Part shown: positions 43,845 to 52,567 of the stretch, in pieces
Position numbering within the stretch: position 1 is the first letter of the stretch
Layout: each line of letters starts with the position of its first letter
Origin: Candidatus Pedobacter colombiensis
Lineage (GTDB): Bacteria > Bacteroidota > Bacteroidia > Sphingobacteriales > Sphingobacteriaceae
Length of the DNA: 64,000 nucleotides
Assembly (NCBI GenBank): GCA_029202485.1
Contig: CP119313.1
Location: forward strand, 3,782,001 to 3,846,000
Direction: 5' to 3'
Notes under the pieces: model-generated
What the model saw: only the letters and a program-made list of their open reading frames with translations
What the model was told of the DNA's origin: nothing
Database searches by the model: none
Program-made: the position numbers and the translations under genes

Positions 43845-44405
43845 TTAAAAAAGCAAATGCATAGCATCACCTATATTTCCCCTAATCGTTTTCAAGGCTT
43901 TTGTTAGATGTGCTTCGGCTGTTTTCTGTGAAATATTCAATTCATCTGCAACATCAGACAGCGCTCTGTCCTGCAGTTTTACATACTGAAATACCAGCCG
44001 GCATTTCTCCGGAAGCTGATTAGAGAGACTTTCAATAATCTCAAGTAAGAGTTTATTTTCCAAATCAGTATCAAAAGAGGCATAATCTGTCAACGTTGTC
44101 TGATAAGCCAATTCATTCACCTTATCTTTCTTATCTCTGGCAACGTAGCGATAAACCTCATACCTAACCATTGCAGCCAGGTAAACTGGCAGAGACTGAA
44201 TATCAAGTGTCTTTCGCTTCTTCCACAGCAGCACAAAAACATCTTGCACAACCTCTTCTGTAGCCTCCTGAGATTTTAAGATTCTATGCGCAATGTAATA
44301 TAGCTTATCCCAATACCTGTTGTAAATTTCCTTATACACGCCATCCTCTCCATCTTTTAACATGGCAGCCAGCTCACTATCTTTTAGCTCTGTATAAGCA
44401 ATCAT
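43845..44405 (-). CDS. ECF RNA polymerase sigma factor, FecI-like
   Basis: 186 residues. Region 2 has Y-N-R-Y-W-D-K-L-Y-Y-I-A-H and V-V-Q-D-V-F-V-L-L-W (core binding and -10 recognition). Region 4 has L-P-E-K-C-R-L-V-F-Q-Y-V and L-S-D-V-A-D-E-L-N-I-S-Q-K-T-A-E-A-H (-35 recognition). It belongs to the Bacteroidota-expanded FecI-like group that is paired with FecR and SusC proteins. It probably turns on the SusC/SusD/TlpA genes. The distance to fecR is 78 bases. Confidence 0.95.
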   Translation of the reverse strand: MIAYTELKDSELAAMLKDGEDGVYKEIYNRYWDKLYYIAHRILKSQEATEEVVQDVFVLLWKKRKTLDIQSLPVYLAAMVRYEVYRYVARDKKDKVNELAYQTTLTDYASFDTDLENKLLLEIIESLSNQLPEKCRLVFQYVKLQDRALSDVADELNISQKTAEAHLTKALKTIRGNIGDAMHLLF

Positions 44406-44556
44406 AAATCTTCCGGCTAAAATTAGTCAATTCGAGGAGCAATCATAAAGTTTTATTTTTTTAGCTCCTGGCCATTCATATTCTTAACTGAAATAAGATC
44501 AGTTTCTGAGGAAGCCTGGGAGAATATTTATTTTTATCCTTATTTTTGTACCCTGA

Positions 44557-46257
44557 ATGAAAGTAACTTATACCCGAATACTCGCCCGAAAAACGCTATT
44601 AACATTTCTTGTATTTATTATTATTCTTGCTGTAGCAGCTCTTTTTGTACGTAATGCAATTACCAAAAAACTAGAGGATATCTCTAAATTAGCCAGTAAC
44701 ATTGAGCATCGACTTAAGCCAGAGCAGGCGCTTTTATTATTGCATCAGGCAGAAGATGATTTCCAGGAATCTTTATTAGATATTAATGGGCCTAAAAGCA
44801 ACGACTATAAAGTTAAGTTGACCCTGGCCTTTAATAAAATAGATACTTTATTAAATGCACATACCGACACGGCTCAACTAACCACTGCACAAGGCAACCG
44901 AGTAAGAGGATGGTATAATAAAAAACTGGAGCTCTCGAACAGGCTTTTTGGGCTTAAACACAATTTCGATTCCCTCCTAACTGTTTACGCCCAGTTTAAT
45001 GGTCAGGCGAACAATCAATTACCGAAAATCAACACAAACTTTAAAACGCGAAAAAAGAGGATCAACAGCAAAACGGATACCATAAGAAAAGCTGTACAAG
45101 TGGAGAAAAAGGGTCTTTTTGGAAGATTAAAAGATGCTATTTCTAATAAACAAGGCGTTTCTGGCGGAGTGATAGAGATTAACCATAACAATAGTACAAA
45201 CACTGCGGAGCTAAGGACACAAAAAATCATTGCCCGTGATAGAACTAACAACGCAAAAAAGCTACAGGAGCTGCAGCAGCATAATGTTAAAATGCTAAAT
45301 ATGCAGAGGGAACTGATCTCCCTCAATACTAGCATCAGCAATGAACTGGAACGTATCGTAAATGATTTAAAAGACATCAACTACAAAATGGCAGATGAGT
45401 TGAAAGGGATGGCTTTTAAAAACTACCAGGAGACTACATCATTGCTGAATAAATTTTACCTGGCTGCCTTATTCCTGGTACTTCTGTTTGCAGCACTGTT
45501 GATCATTTTTATCTTTCAACTGAACAAATCGGAGCTGCAATTGCTCAAGGAAAATAAAAGATCGGTAAATATTGCGCGACAAAAAATGGAACTGCTCACC
45601 CACATGACCCATGAAATCAGAAATCCATTGACAGCCATAAAGGGCTTCCTTTATATATTCACAAAAACTCCACTTACGCAACGTCAGACGGATATGCTTG
45701 AATCTATAAAGGGATCTTCTGATATGTTGCTACGTACCTTAAACGATACTCTTGACGCGGCAAAAATGGAAACCAGCGAACTAAAAATAGAAAGTGATCC
45801 ATTCAATCCCTACTCTACCATAAACCAGGTGATCGAAAGCATGAGCTATAGTGCAACCAAAAAGAAACTGGAGGTTAATTATAACTTTAAAGAGGATAAA
45901 GAAACACAGGTACTGGGTGACAACTTCAGGTTAAAGCAAGTTATGGTTAACCTTTTAAGCAATGCGATAAAGTATACCAAAGAGGGAACGATCACCATCA
46001 ATGCAGAGCTGCTACCTGAAGATACCCGATTACAGGTAGATATTATAGACACAGGAATGGGGATCAGTCCAGATCAACAGGCCAACCTATTCTCTCAATA
46101 TTATCAAACCAACTCTGCAAAAGGACAGGTAGGTACCGGTTTGGGCTTATATATCTGTAAACAGTTGGTAGAAATGCAGAAAGGCAAGATCAGTGTTAAA
46201 AGTGCCATTGGTGTAGGCACCACATTTAGCTTCTTTATTCCTTATCAGAAGGCTTAG
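44557..46257 (+). CDS. Membrane sensor histidine kinase (HisKA)
   Basis: 566 residues. Membrane segments at about 13-32 (L-L-T-F-L-V-F-I-I-I-L-A) and about 305-325 flank a mostly helical, coiled-coil-rich periplasmic sensor. The kinase core has the phospho-acceptor His in T-H-M-T-H-E-I-R-N-P-L-T, then N-L-L-S-N-A-I-K-Y (N box), D-T-G-M-G-I-S (G1) and G-T-G-L-G-L-Y-I-C (G2). No receiver domain or response regulator gene is attached. It is divergent from the FecI gene (151 bases apart). A TATTTTTG element lies at 44541-44548 but too near the start codon to be convincing. Confidence 0.93.
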   Translation: MKVTYTRILARKTLLTFLVFIIILAVAALFVRNAITKKLEDISKLASNIEHRLKPEQALLLLHQAEDDFQESLLDINGPKSNDYKVKLTLAFNKIDTLLNAHTDTAQLTTAQGNRVRGWYNKKLELSNRLFGLKHNFDSLLTVYAQFNGQANNQLPKINTNFKTRKKRINSKTDTIRKAVQVEKKGLFGRLKDAISNKQGVSGGVIEINHNNSTNTAELRTQKIIARDRTNNAKKLQELQQHNVKMLNMQRELISLNTSISNELERIVNDLKDINYKMADELKGMAFKNYQETTSLLNKFYLAALFLVLLFAALLIIFIFQLNKSELQLLKENKRSVNIARQKMELLTHMTHEIRNPLTAIKGFLYIFTKTPLTQRQTDMLESIKGSSDMLLRTLNDTLDAAKMETSELKIESDPFNPYSTINQVIESMSYSATKKKLEVNYNFKEDKETQVLGDNFRLKQVMVNLLSNAIKYTKEGTITINAELLPEDTRLQVDIIDTGMGISPDQQANLFSQYYQTNSAKGQVGTGLGLYICKQLVEMQKGKISVKSAIGVGTTFSFFIPYQKA

Positions 46258-46267
46258 TTTAATAAAA

Positions 46268-46298
46268 AACCTTCTTTCTATGGAACAGAAAGAAGGTT
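46268..46298. terminator. Bidirectional terminator between convergent genes
   Basis: Perfect 12-bp stem (46268-46279 and 46287-46298, AACCTTCTTTCT and its complement) with a 7-base loop, located between the plus-strand kinase stop and the minus-strand DUF4199 stop; an A-run precedes it, which is a T-run for minus-strand transcripts. Confidence 0.75.
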
Positions 46299-46325
46299 AA
46301 TAAGTCTTATTACTCAGTTTTTCAC

Positions 46326-46907
46326 TTAATTATCACTGAGATACAAAGGCGGTTCTTTTTTAAAAATCGCAGCGAAAAGCAATGCAATCACAAATACAAT
46401 AATCACCCCAATAACATGTCCTTGTATGGTTTGCATAATTGTTCCTTGATTTTTTCGTTCGAAATCACTATTCATTTCTGCTACCTTTTTATCAATCACA
46501 TCTTCATCAACACCTTGACTCTTCATCATTGAAGATGTAGCTCCAACTACAGTATTCTGAATCCTTTCAGTCATATCCTTTTCAATAAATTTATTAAAAA
46601 TTACATTCCCAATATTGGATACGGCATATGTAACTAAAAACATAATAAAAATACCCGATGTTGCCTGCCTTAAATTCCAGAATCCTCCAATCTTTTTCCT
46701 AAGATCAAAACAAAAAAGCACTGCTACAACAAGAGGAACGATTAAGCCAACTCCTATCGGGATAAGGAAAATAGCCATCATAGATTTAGCTCCCACTAAA
46801 AGATAAGCAGATAGTATGCCTAATACTAAAGCTATCAAACCTAATCCTATTCCATTTTTTACCGCTTCCGGTTTTAAACTATCTAAAGTTTTCGTATTCT
46901 CTACCAT
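46326..46907 (-). CDS. DUF4199 membrane protein
   Basis: The start at 46907 (M-V-E-N-T-K-T-L) avoids overlap with the upstream gene; an ATG 39 bases earlier exists. The protein has four membrane segments and the family features F-W-N-L-R-Q-A and a long helical periplasmic-type loop between segments 3 and 4. DUF4199 has no known function. It is the last gene of the run that starts with the L,D-transpeptidase. Confidence 0.85.
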   Translation of the reverse strand: MVENTKTLDSLKPEAVKNGIGLGLIALVLGILSAYLLVGAKSMMAIFLIPIGVGLIVPLVVAVLFCFDLRKKIGGFWNLRQATSGIFIMFLVTYAVSNIGNVIFNKFIEKDMTERIQNTVVGATSSMMKSQGVDEDVIDKKVAEMNSDFERKNQGTIMQTIQGHVIGVIIVFVIALLFAAIFKKEPPLYLSDN

Positions 46908-46926
46908 AATTTCAAGTTCAAAAATA

Positions 46927-47595
46927 TTAGTTGTTAAATGCAGCAATTAATGAATAAACTGCAATATCAAATTCTTTATTGGCACTATAAGCTCCCAGGT
47001 CTTTAATTACCTCTTCATTAGCCCTTGGCTGATGGAAGAAAGTCATAAATGGCACAAACAACTCTTCCATTTCTTCACCCAGCTCGATCATGCCGGCATG
47101 ACTACAAATATCTTCCACACTGCTCTCTACCAATTGCTGATTACTGATCAGGTCTTCATAAATATGAAATTCGTCCTGAAATTCATCCTCTTCTACCAGC
47201 AAAAACTCCTTCAGAAAATCATCTAACTCAGGCTTGATCTTTTCATCGTGACACTCATTGATATACAACAATAGGTTCAGCAACTCTGTACCCCTATCAA
47301 TTGTTTCTTCTTCAATATCCGCCCATTCTTCCGAATCCAGGTAATCTTCTTCTAATTTTTTCACATCATTGGCAAAGAAATTAATCATCAGCAAGTCAAA
47401 GAAAACTTCCCTCAATTCGTCAAAAGCCGGATGCTCATCAAATGCAGCATCAAACTCATCTACCTTCTCCAAAAATCCAAGATCCTTACTAAATACTTCA
47501 ATTAAATTTTCTTTAAGTTTAACTGAATCTTTTCCCGATGCTGCCGAAAACTTATCCAGTGATGCGGTCAGCGCAGCTTTTACATGATTATCCAT
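46927..47595 (-). CDS. Acidic 222-aa cytoplasmic protein of unknown function
   Basis: I do not recognise the family. The protein has many Asp and Glu residues (for example L-E-E-D-Y-L-D-S-E-E-W-A-D), no signal peptide or membrane segment and a helical look throughout. Its first codons overlap the stop of the dihydroorotase-like gene by eight bases, and the DUF4199 gene follows, so it is made with both. A protein-interaction role with the inactive dihydroorotase-like protein is possible but unsupported. Confidence 0.75.
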   Translation of the reverse strand: MDNHVKAALTASLDKFSAASGKDSVKLKENLIEVFSKDLGFLEKVDEFDAAFDEHPAFDELREVFFDLLMINFFANDVKKLEEDYLDSEEWADIEEETIDRGTELLNLLLYINECHDEKIKPELDDFLKEFLLVEEDEFQDEFHIYEDLISNQQLVESSVEDICSHAGMIELGEEMEELFVPFMTFFHQPRANEEVIKDLGAYSANKEFDIAVYSLIAAFNN

Positions 47596-48859
47596 AAGAC
47601 TGTAATTGTTTGTTATTGTATACCAGCTTTACTTTACCGGTTAATTTTTTATTTAGTAACGGCGAATTTGCCGACTTAGAAAGATTACTTTCTGCATTAT
47701 ACAACCATTCCTCCGTAGCATTATAAACGGTAAAATTGGCTTCGGAATCTTTTTCAATTACCGGAACAGTCAACCCCAATAACCTGCGTGGACTTACTGA
47801 AAGCTTCTCAGCGATCTGACCTGCATCTAACCCTGCCTTAAGCAATAATGGCAATACGGTTTGCAAAGCAATAATACCGTAAGCTGCTATTTCAAACTCC
47901 ACATCTTTAAACTCTATTTCATGTGGGCGGTGCTGTGAGCTTATTGCATCAATAGTTCCGTCTTTTAAACCATTTATTAAGGCCTTAACATCAGCTTTAC
48001 CACGCAAAGGAGGTTTCACCTTATAATTGCTGTCAAAATCACTCAAAAGCTCTTCTGTAAATACCAGGTGATGTGCTGCCACATCGCAGGTAATTTTAAC
48101 CCCGTCTTTTTTAGCCTTTTTAATCAGTGCTACCGAGCCCGCTGTAGAAATATTACTGATATGCACTGGTGCATCGTGGTAAGTTGCCAAAAATATATCT
48201 CTGCTGATGTGCATTTCTTCTGCCAAAGCCGGCAAACCTTTCATGCCCAACAGTACACTATTCTTGCTTTCGTTAATTTGCGATTTGCCTGCTATAGATT
48301 TATTTTCAGGATAAACCATCAACAAACCGTTCAGCCCTTTTGCATATTGCAAGGCACGACTCATAAAGCCATCATCCGTGATTGCTTTTGTTCCATCCGA
48401 AAATGCAACTGCACCGGCCAGCTTCATGTCGTATAGCTCGGCCAACTCCTTACCTTCCAAATCCTGACTTACAGCGCCTACAGGTAACACATCTACTAAG
48501 TTACCTTTTGCTTTATTAATGATATAAGCAACTTCGCCTTTAGAATGAACCACCGGTTTGGTATGTGGTAGAACGGCCAATCCTGTAAACCCTCCGGCAG
48601 CAGCCACAGCTGTTGCAGTATAGATGTCTTCCTTGGTTTCAAAACCAGGATCTCCGATAGAACAATTCAAATCAAAGAAGCCCGGCGAAAGTACTGAGCC
48701 CGAACCATCAAAAACGGTTTCACCCTTAGCTGCAGTCAAACTGCCCAATTTGCTTTCTACAGCAGTTATTTTGCCATGTTCTACACGTACATCACATTTC
48801 TGCTGGTTAAACTTACTGTTGGGATCGGCAATCGTTACGCCTGTGATGAGAAGATTCAT
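47588..48859 (-). CDS. Dihydroorotase-like protein lacking metal ligands (pseudo-enzyme)
   Basis: 423 residues aligned over the whole length with class I dihydroorotases (amidohydrolase fold; S-P-G-F-F-D-L, D-P-G-F-E-T-K-E-D, V-K-P-P-L-R). The zinc and catalytic residues are replaced: the H-x-H motif is N65-C-S67, the H-A-E-D motif is Y-P-E-N at 183-186, the second His of H-x-x-H is Asn236, and the Asp of T-D-H-A-P-H is Gln309 (S-Q-H-R-P-H). It therefore cannot be a normal dihydroorotase. In pseudomonads a similar inactive homologue (PyrC') stabilises aspartate transcarbamoylase; whether this one has such a partner is open, and no pyr genes are in the window. Annotation as pyrC would be misleading. 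Confidence 0.85.
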   Translation of the reverse strand: MNLLITGVTIADPNSKFNQQKCDVRVEHGKITAVESKLGSLTAAKGETVFDGSGSVLSPGFFDLNCSIGDPGFETKEDIYTATAVAAAGGFTGLAVLPHTKPVVHSKGEVAYIINKAKGNLVDVLPVGAVSQDLEGKELAELYDMKLAGAVAFSDGTKAITDDGFMSRALQYAKGLNGLLMVYPENKSIAGKSQINESKNSVLLGMKGLPALAEEMHISRDIFLATYHDAPVHISNISTAGSVALIKKAKKDGVKITCDVAAHHLVFTEELLSDFDSNYKVKPPLRGKADVKALINGLKDGTIDAISSQHRPHEIEFKDVEFEIAAYGIIALQTVLPLLLKAGLDAGQIAEKLSVSPRRLLGLTVPVIEKDSEANFTVYNATEEWLYNAESNLSKSANSPLLNKKLTGKVKLVYNNKQLQSYG

Positions 48860-50904
48860 GTTGTTTGTATATTTTTTGTAGGATTAAAAAATCTGATCAA
48901 TAGGATTTCAATGGCTAAGAAAACAACAGCCAAAATTAGGCAAAGTTTCCATAACTCACTGCTGTTATTTTTCAACTCCATATTCATAGATAATGCGTCT
49001 TTCTTAGAATTGTAAAATGCTATATTTTGCTTGTTAAACAAGGCTTTAATTTCATTTTCACTGGCATAGTGCATGTCCGACTCCATTCTGTCATCATTAA
49101 AGGCAACAACCGACAAAACAGAATCTGCCTTTTTCAGCTCATAGAAACCTGATTTCTTCACCTGGTCGGCCACATATAAAAGTGTCTTGCCCGGCGTTTG
49201 TCTGACTTCTGGAATAACCTCAAAACCTGCCGACACCAATTTTAAAGATTGATTACCTGTTAAATTGATCTTTTCACTTTCCAGCACATTGTTTTTTCCG
49301 GTAACATAGTAAAATGGTTGCTCCCTGCTGCTGGCAAAAGCTATTTTAAACATCAGCGGTACAAAAACCGGATGTCGTGCTATATTACCATCCTTAGCAT
49401 CTAGGGAACTTGCAGACAAGTACACTTTACCGCCCCCCAGATTATACCTGGCAAAAAGGAATCGATTAAGCGGAAGTTTAAGGATATTCTCTTTGTTGCT
49501 CGTATTTTGTTCCGCGTAACTAAAATACCTGTTCACTACTGGTAAATCAATATTTTCCGGGACCTGTTCAAATACATCTTTAAATACAGAATTCTTGAGA
49601 TCGATGGTACTGGCAATTGCAGGGCCAACGTTTAACTGCTGTACAGCAGGCAGTGACAAGCCATTCAAAAATGGAGTATATGCTGCCGAATTTGCATCCA
49701 GGTCTGGAAAGACAACTACCGAACCCCCATTTTCTACATACAATTTCAGCTGTTGGGCCAATCCGGAAGAAGGCTCTTTCAATCCATCCAATACAATCAG
49801 GCTATACTCCGGAAAGGACGAATACCTGATGTTTGACTCCGGCATTTCTGTAAGTTTAAAATAAGCATCAGCTGAAAAAAGCGAACGTATATATCTATCT
49901 GTAGGATTACCACTAATGCTCAGTACTTTCAAATCCTGTGCGACTTTAAAAGTAAAATTCAATTCATCATCAAAAGTCAAGGGAAAATCTTTTATGCTCA
50001 ACGTTCCTTCCTGCCATCCCCCCTTAAGTCCGCTAAATGACAGGGTGTCTTTTAAAATTTGCCCTGCCGGAATATTCACATTACCAATCGCTTTTTGCTG
50101 CTTATTAATGGTTAATTTTAAAGGGACATCAGTAGCTTCCTCTTCACCATAATTGCGTAGCTGCACCACAAACTGTTCTGTTTGATTGGGCAGATGAACC
50201 GGCGAGATGCTCCAAATGCTATCTGCTGATATATTAGGTAAGCTATTTGCATTTAACTTTATAAATGAATAGCTGATGTCTTTATTGGTTTTAAGTGGCT
50301 GTGTACCCACAAAGGTTTTCTGAAAATCAGACAACAGGTAAACCTCCTCATTTTTATTTGCGGCACTATTCGTTTCCAAACGATTAATCACCTGTGGTAA
50401 GGACCTGCTCGCTGCCGAAATTTTTATGTCATCCAGCAAGCTCATAAATTCTTCTTTATTTACCGCCCGCTGATGCTTGCCCTCAAAATCATTGGTCACC
50501 AGCTTAAACTTATCGGTCATAGCATAAGCCTTTACAATTTCTTTCGCTTTACGCTTCGCTTCCTCCAGTAGGTTCCCCTCCTTATTCAGGCTTTCCATAC
50601 TGTAAGAATTATCAATATAAATGCTAACCATATTGCCGGTCACATTTTTATGATTTTGATTTGATGAGGATATAAAAGGTCTGGCGAAAGCTAATACCAG
50701 GAAAACAACAGCCAATATTCTGCATAGCAATACCAGCAATTTTTTTAGCTTTTCTTTTGATGAATTTTGCTCCTGAACAGCCGTAAGAAACTGAACATTA
50801 CTAAAGTAAATCTTTTTGAATTTCCGAAAATTGAACAGGTGAATTACAATAGGGATGGCTATTGCCAGTAGTGCTAAAAGAAAACCTGGGTATAGGAAAT
50901 TCAT
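48856..50904 (-). CDS. BatA-like membrane protein with N-terminal double-TM and VWA-type domain
   Basis: 682 residues. The N-terminal pair of membrane segments (about 5-22 and 54-78) with P-I-V-I-H-L-F-N-F-R-K is the BatA N-terminal domain. A von Willebrand A-like part follows with a D-x-S-x-S motif at 98-102 (I-D-N-S-Y-S). A long beta-rich periplasmic part (about 200-640) and a C-terminal membrane segment close the chain. Bat-type proteins have been linked to aerotolerance and envelope stress in Bacteroides and Leptospira, but their mechanism is not settled. It overlaps the dihydroorotase-like gene by four bases. Confidence 0.85.
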   Translation of the reverse strand: MNFLYPGFLLALLAIAIPIVIHLFNFRKFKKIYFSNVQFLTAVQEQNSSKEKLKKLLVLLCRILAVVFLVLAFARPFISSSNQNHKNVTGNMVSIYIDNSYSMESLNKEGNLLEEAKRKAKEIVKAYAMTDKFKLVTNDFEGKHQRAVNKEEFMSLLDDIKISAASRSLPQVINRLETNSAANKNEEVYLLSDFQKTFVGTQPLKTNKDISYSFIKLNANSLPNISADSIWSISPVHLPNQTEQFVVQLRNYGEEEATDVPLKLTINKQQKAIGNVNIPAGQILKDTLSFSGLKGGWQEGTLSIKDFPLTFDDELNFTFKVAQDLKVLSISGNPTDRYIRSLFSADAYFKLTEMPESNIRYSSFPEYSLIVLDGLKEPSSGLAQQLKLYVENGGSVVVFPDLDANSAAYTPFLNGLSLPAVQQLNVGPAIASTIDLKNSVFKDVFEQVPENIDLPVVNRYFSYAEQNTSNKENILKLPLNRFLFARYNLGGGKVYLSASSLDAKDGNIARHPVFVPLMFKIAFASSREQPFYYVTGKNNVLESEKINLTGNQSLKLVSAGFEVIPEVRQTPGKTLLYVADQVKKSGFYELKKADSVLSVVAFNDDRMESDMHYASENEIKALFNKQNIAFYNSKKDALSMNMELKNNSSELWKLCLILAVVFLAIEILLIRFFNPTKNIQTT

Positions 50905-50925
50905 TAAAAACCAAAGTTAGCACTT

Positions 50926-52503
50926 TTACATGAATTTCTTCATAGCTGCATATAAAGTTTCGTCTAAGCCATAAACATCATCCCTAAATTGTATTGCCCC
51001 ATTTTGTGACCATGCGGTCACATAATTGATGATCAATGGCACTGGCTTCTTAGTTCCAAACCATTTAGGTTTTAACTTGAATATGTTTAGTGTATCTGCT
51101 TTCTTTGCCAGTATTTTATTGTACACCTCCATTTTTGTGGTATCAATTGGTGGCAGGTTCACCTCCATGCGCAGCTGATCATACTCGTATTTATCTTTAA
51201 CCAGCATTTCGGCAAATTCTAAAGGTTTTTCGACCCGCACACACCCGTGACTAATAGCCCTGTTGCCACGAGAAAATCCATTTTTATTATTGGTATCATG
51301 CAGGTAAATGCTCGACCCATTGTCGAATATAAACTTAAATTTACCAAGGGCATTCCCCTCTCCCGAACCTTGTTTAAACTGAAATGGCAACTTTTCTCTT
51401 GGGTACTTACTCCATTGTATCGTGTCCGGATCAGTAACCAGTGTTCCTTTGTAATAAACTTTAATGTTGTTATTTGAAAGATAATACCGGTCTTTAATCA
51501 CCTGCCAATAAATCTCACTTCTGGCAATACTTACAGGGATATTCCATATCGGGTTTACCTGAATAGAATTCAACTTACTGCACAATATTGGCGTTTCATG
51601 ATTTTTTGGCTTATCGTCAAGGTTGCCGGATTTAGTATACGCTTTTATTTTTTCGGCATAATCCTTTTCACGTGCTGCACCAACACATACTTTCATATGG
51701 CTTAGTGTGTCTTGCTTGTTAAACCAGGTCAAAGAAAAATCAGGAATATTTACTTCAACGTACTCTTCCCCAAGATCGGGTAATTTCCACCTCAATCTTT
51801 CCATATTCACTTGTATCGTTTTTAGAGCCTGATCGTCCCCGTTTCGTTTTTTTTCTAGCTCTAGCATAGCTTTCTGCAATTCACGATATTGCGTTGAAGT
51901 AGGTTGAATGGAAACAAGCAGCTTCTGCAGGTCGTTAGTAGCCAACACCGCCAACATACTTGCCGTATCAGGCCTTTGCACAGTCACATAATATCTGGAC
52001 AATAACTTACGCGGATTTACACTGCCATAGTAAACAAAATTATTGTACTTAATCAGGCTCTCTGCCGCATTCAGTTCTAAATCGGCAACTACAGGATAAA
52101 CCTCAGCAATAGATTTAAATTTATTATCGGCTAGTGCTTCAAGTAGTACTTTTAATTTCTTATACCCAAATAATTCGGGATTAAAACCATGCAATTTACT
52201 CCGGCCAATGTAAGCTTCAAGAGAATCCAATCCGCCGTTAACAAAATACTTGGTCACCAACGTAGGTTCGCTATTATGGTGTTCGTAATACGTTTTGAGG
52301 GTATTTGGATTAGAAAAATTGGCTTTCAGCGAATCTAAATGTCTTTTAAAAATGACGTTGTATTCGGCAGTATCAAATTTTTTATAGAGTTTATTATCAA
52401 AATGTTTAGCCAGAACCAAACCGACTTCCGGTGTCTCCTTAAACCAGTTACAGGCATTCAACAATAAACAAAGGGGGATCAGTAAAAATAGGACTTTCTT
52501 CAA
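50926..52503 (-). CDS. L,D-transpeptidase lipoprotein (YkuD domain with scaffold domain)
   Basis: 525 residues. A lipoprotein signal peptide (L-L-N-A-C, Cys18) is followed by a scaffold domain and the YkuD catalytic domain at about 260-450. The active-site motif is S-H-G-C-V-R with Cys421 and the conserved His402 in Y-L-H-D-T. These enzymes join meso-diaminopimelate residues of peptidoglycan stems (3-3 links) or attach proteins to them, in the periplasm. The layout resembles the YcbB/LdtD type. First gene of the run that continues into BatA-like, dihydroorotase-like, acidic protein and DUF4199. Confidence 0.93.
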   Translation of the reverse strand: MKKVLFLLIPLCLLLNACNWFKETPEVGLVLAKHFDNKLYKKFDTAEYNVIFKRHLDSLKANFSNPNTLKTYYEHHNSEPTLVTKYFVNGGLDSLEAYIGRSKLHGFNPELFGYKKLKVLLEALADNKFKSIAEVYPVVADLELNAAESLIKYNNFVYYGSVNPRKLLSRYYVTVQRPDTASMLAVLATNDLQKLLVSIQPTSTQYRELQKAMLELEKKRNGDDQALKTIQVNMERLRWKLPDLGEEYVEVNIPDFSLTWFNKQDTLSHMKVCVGAAREKDYAEKIKAYTKSGNLDDKPKNHETPILCSKLNSIQVNPIWNIPVSIARSEIYWQVIKDRYYLSNNNIKVYYKGTLVTDPDTIQWSKYPREKLPFQFKQGSGEGNALGKFKFIFDNGSSIYLHDTNNKNGFSRGNRAISHGCVRVEKPLEFAEMLVKDKYEYDQLRMEVNLPPIDTTKMEVYNKILAKKADTLNIFKLKPKWFGTKKPVPLIINYVTAWSQNGAIQFRDDVYGLDETLYAAMKKFM

Positions 52504-52520
52504 AATGGCAATATTGACTG

Positions 52521-52528
52521 CAAAAATA
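52521..52528 (-). promoter_or_regulatory. Probable -7 promoter element of the L,D-transpeptidase gene run
   Basis: On the minus strand TATTTTTG matches TAnnTTTG, 18 bases before the start codon. No TTTG box at the expected distance was found, so the call is tentative. Confidence 0.4.
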
Positions 52529-52567
52529 GTGTTTATTTACAATTACAATGCCATTAATCAAATTTAA

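Noticed and set aside
44541..44548. TATTTTTG as a promoter of the kinase at 44557
   Set aside because: The -7 match is exact, but no TTTG box is at the right distance and the start codon is only eight bases away.
47588..48859. Naming this gene pyrC
   Set aside because: The metal ligands and catalytic Asp are missing, so the dihydroorotase reaction is not supported.
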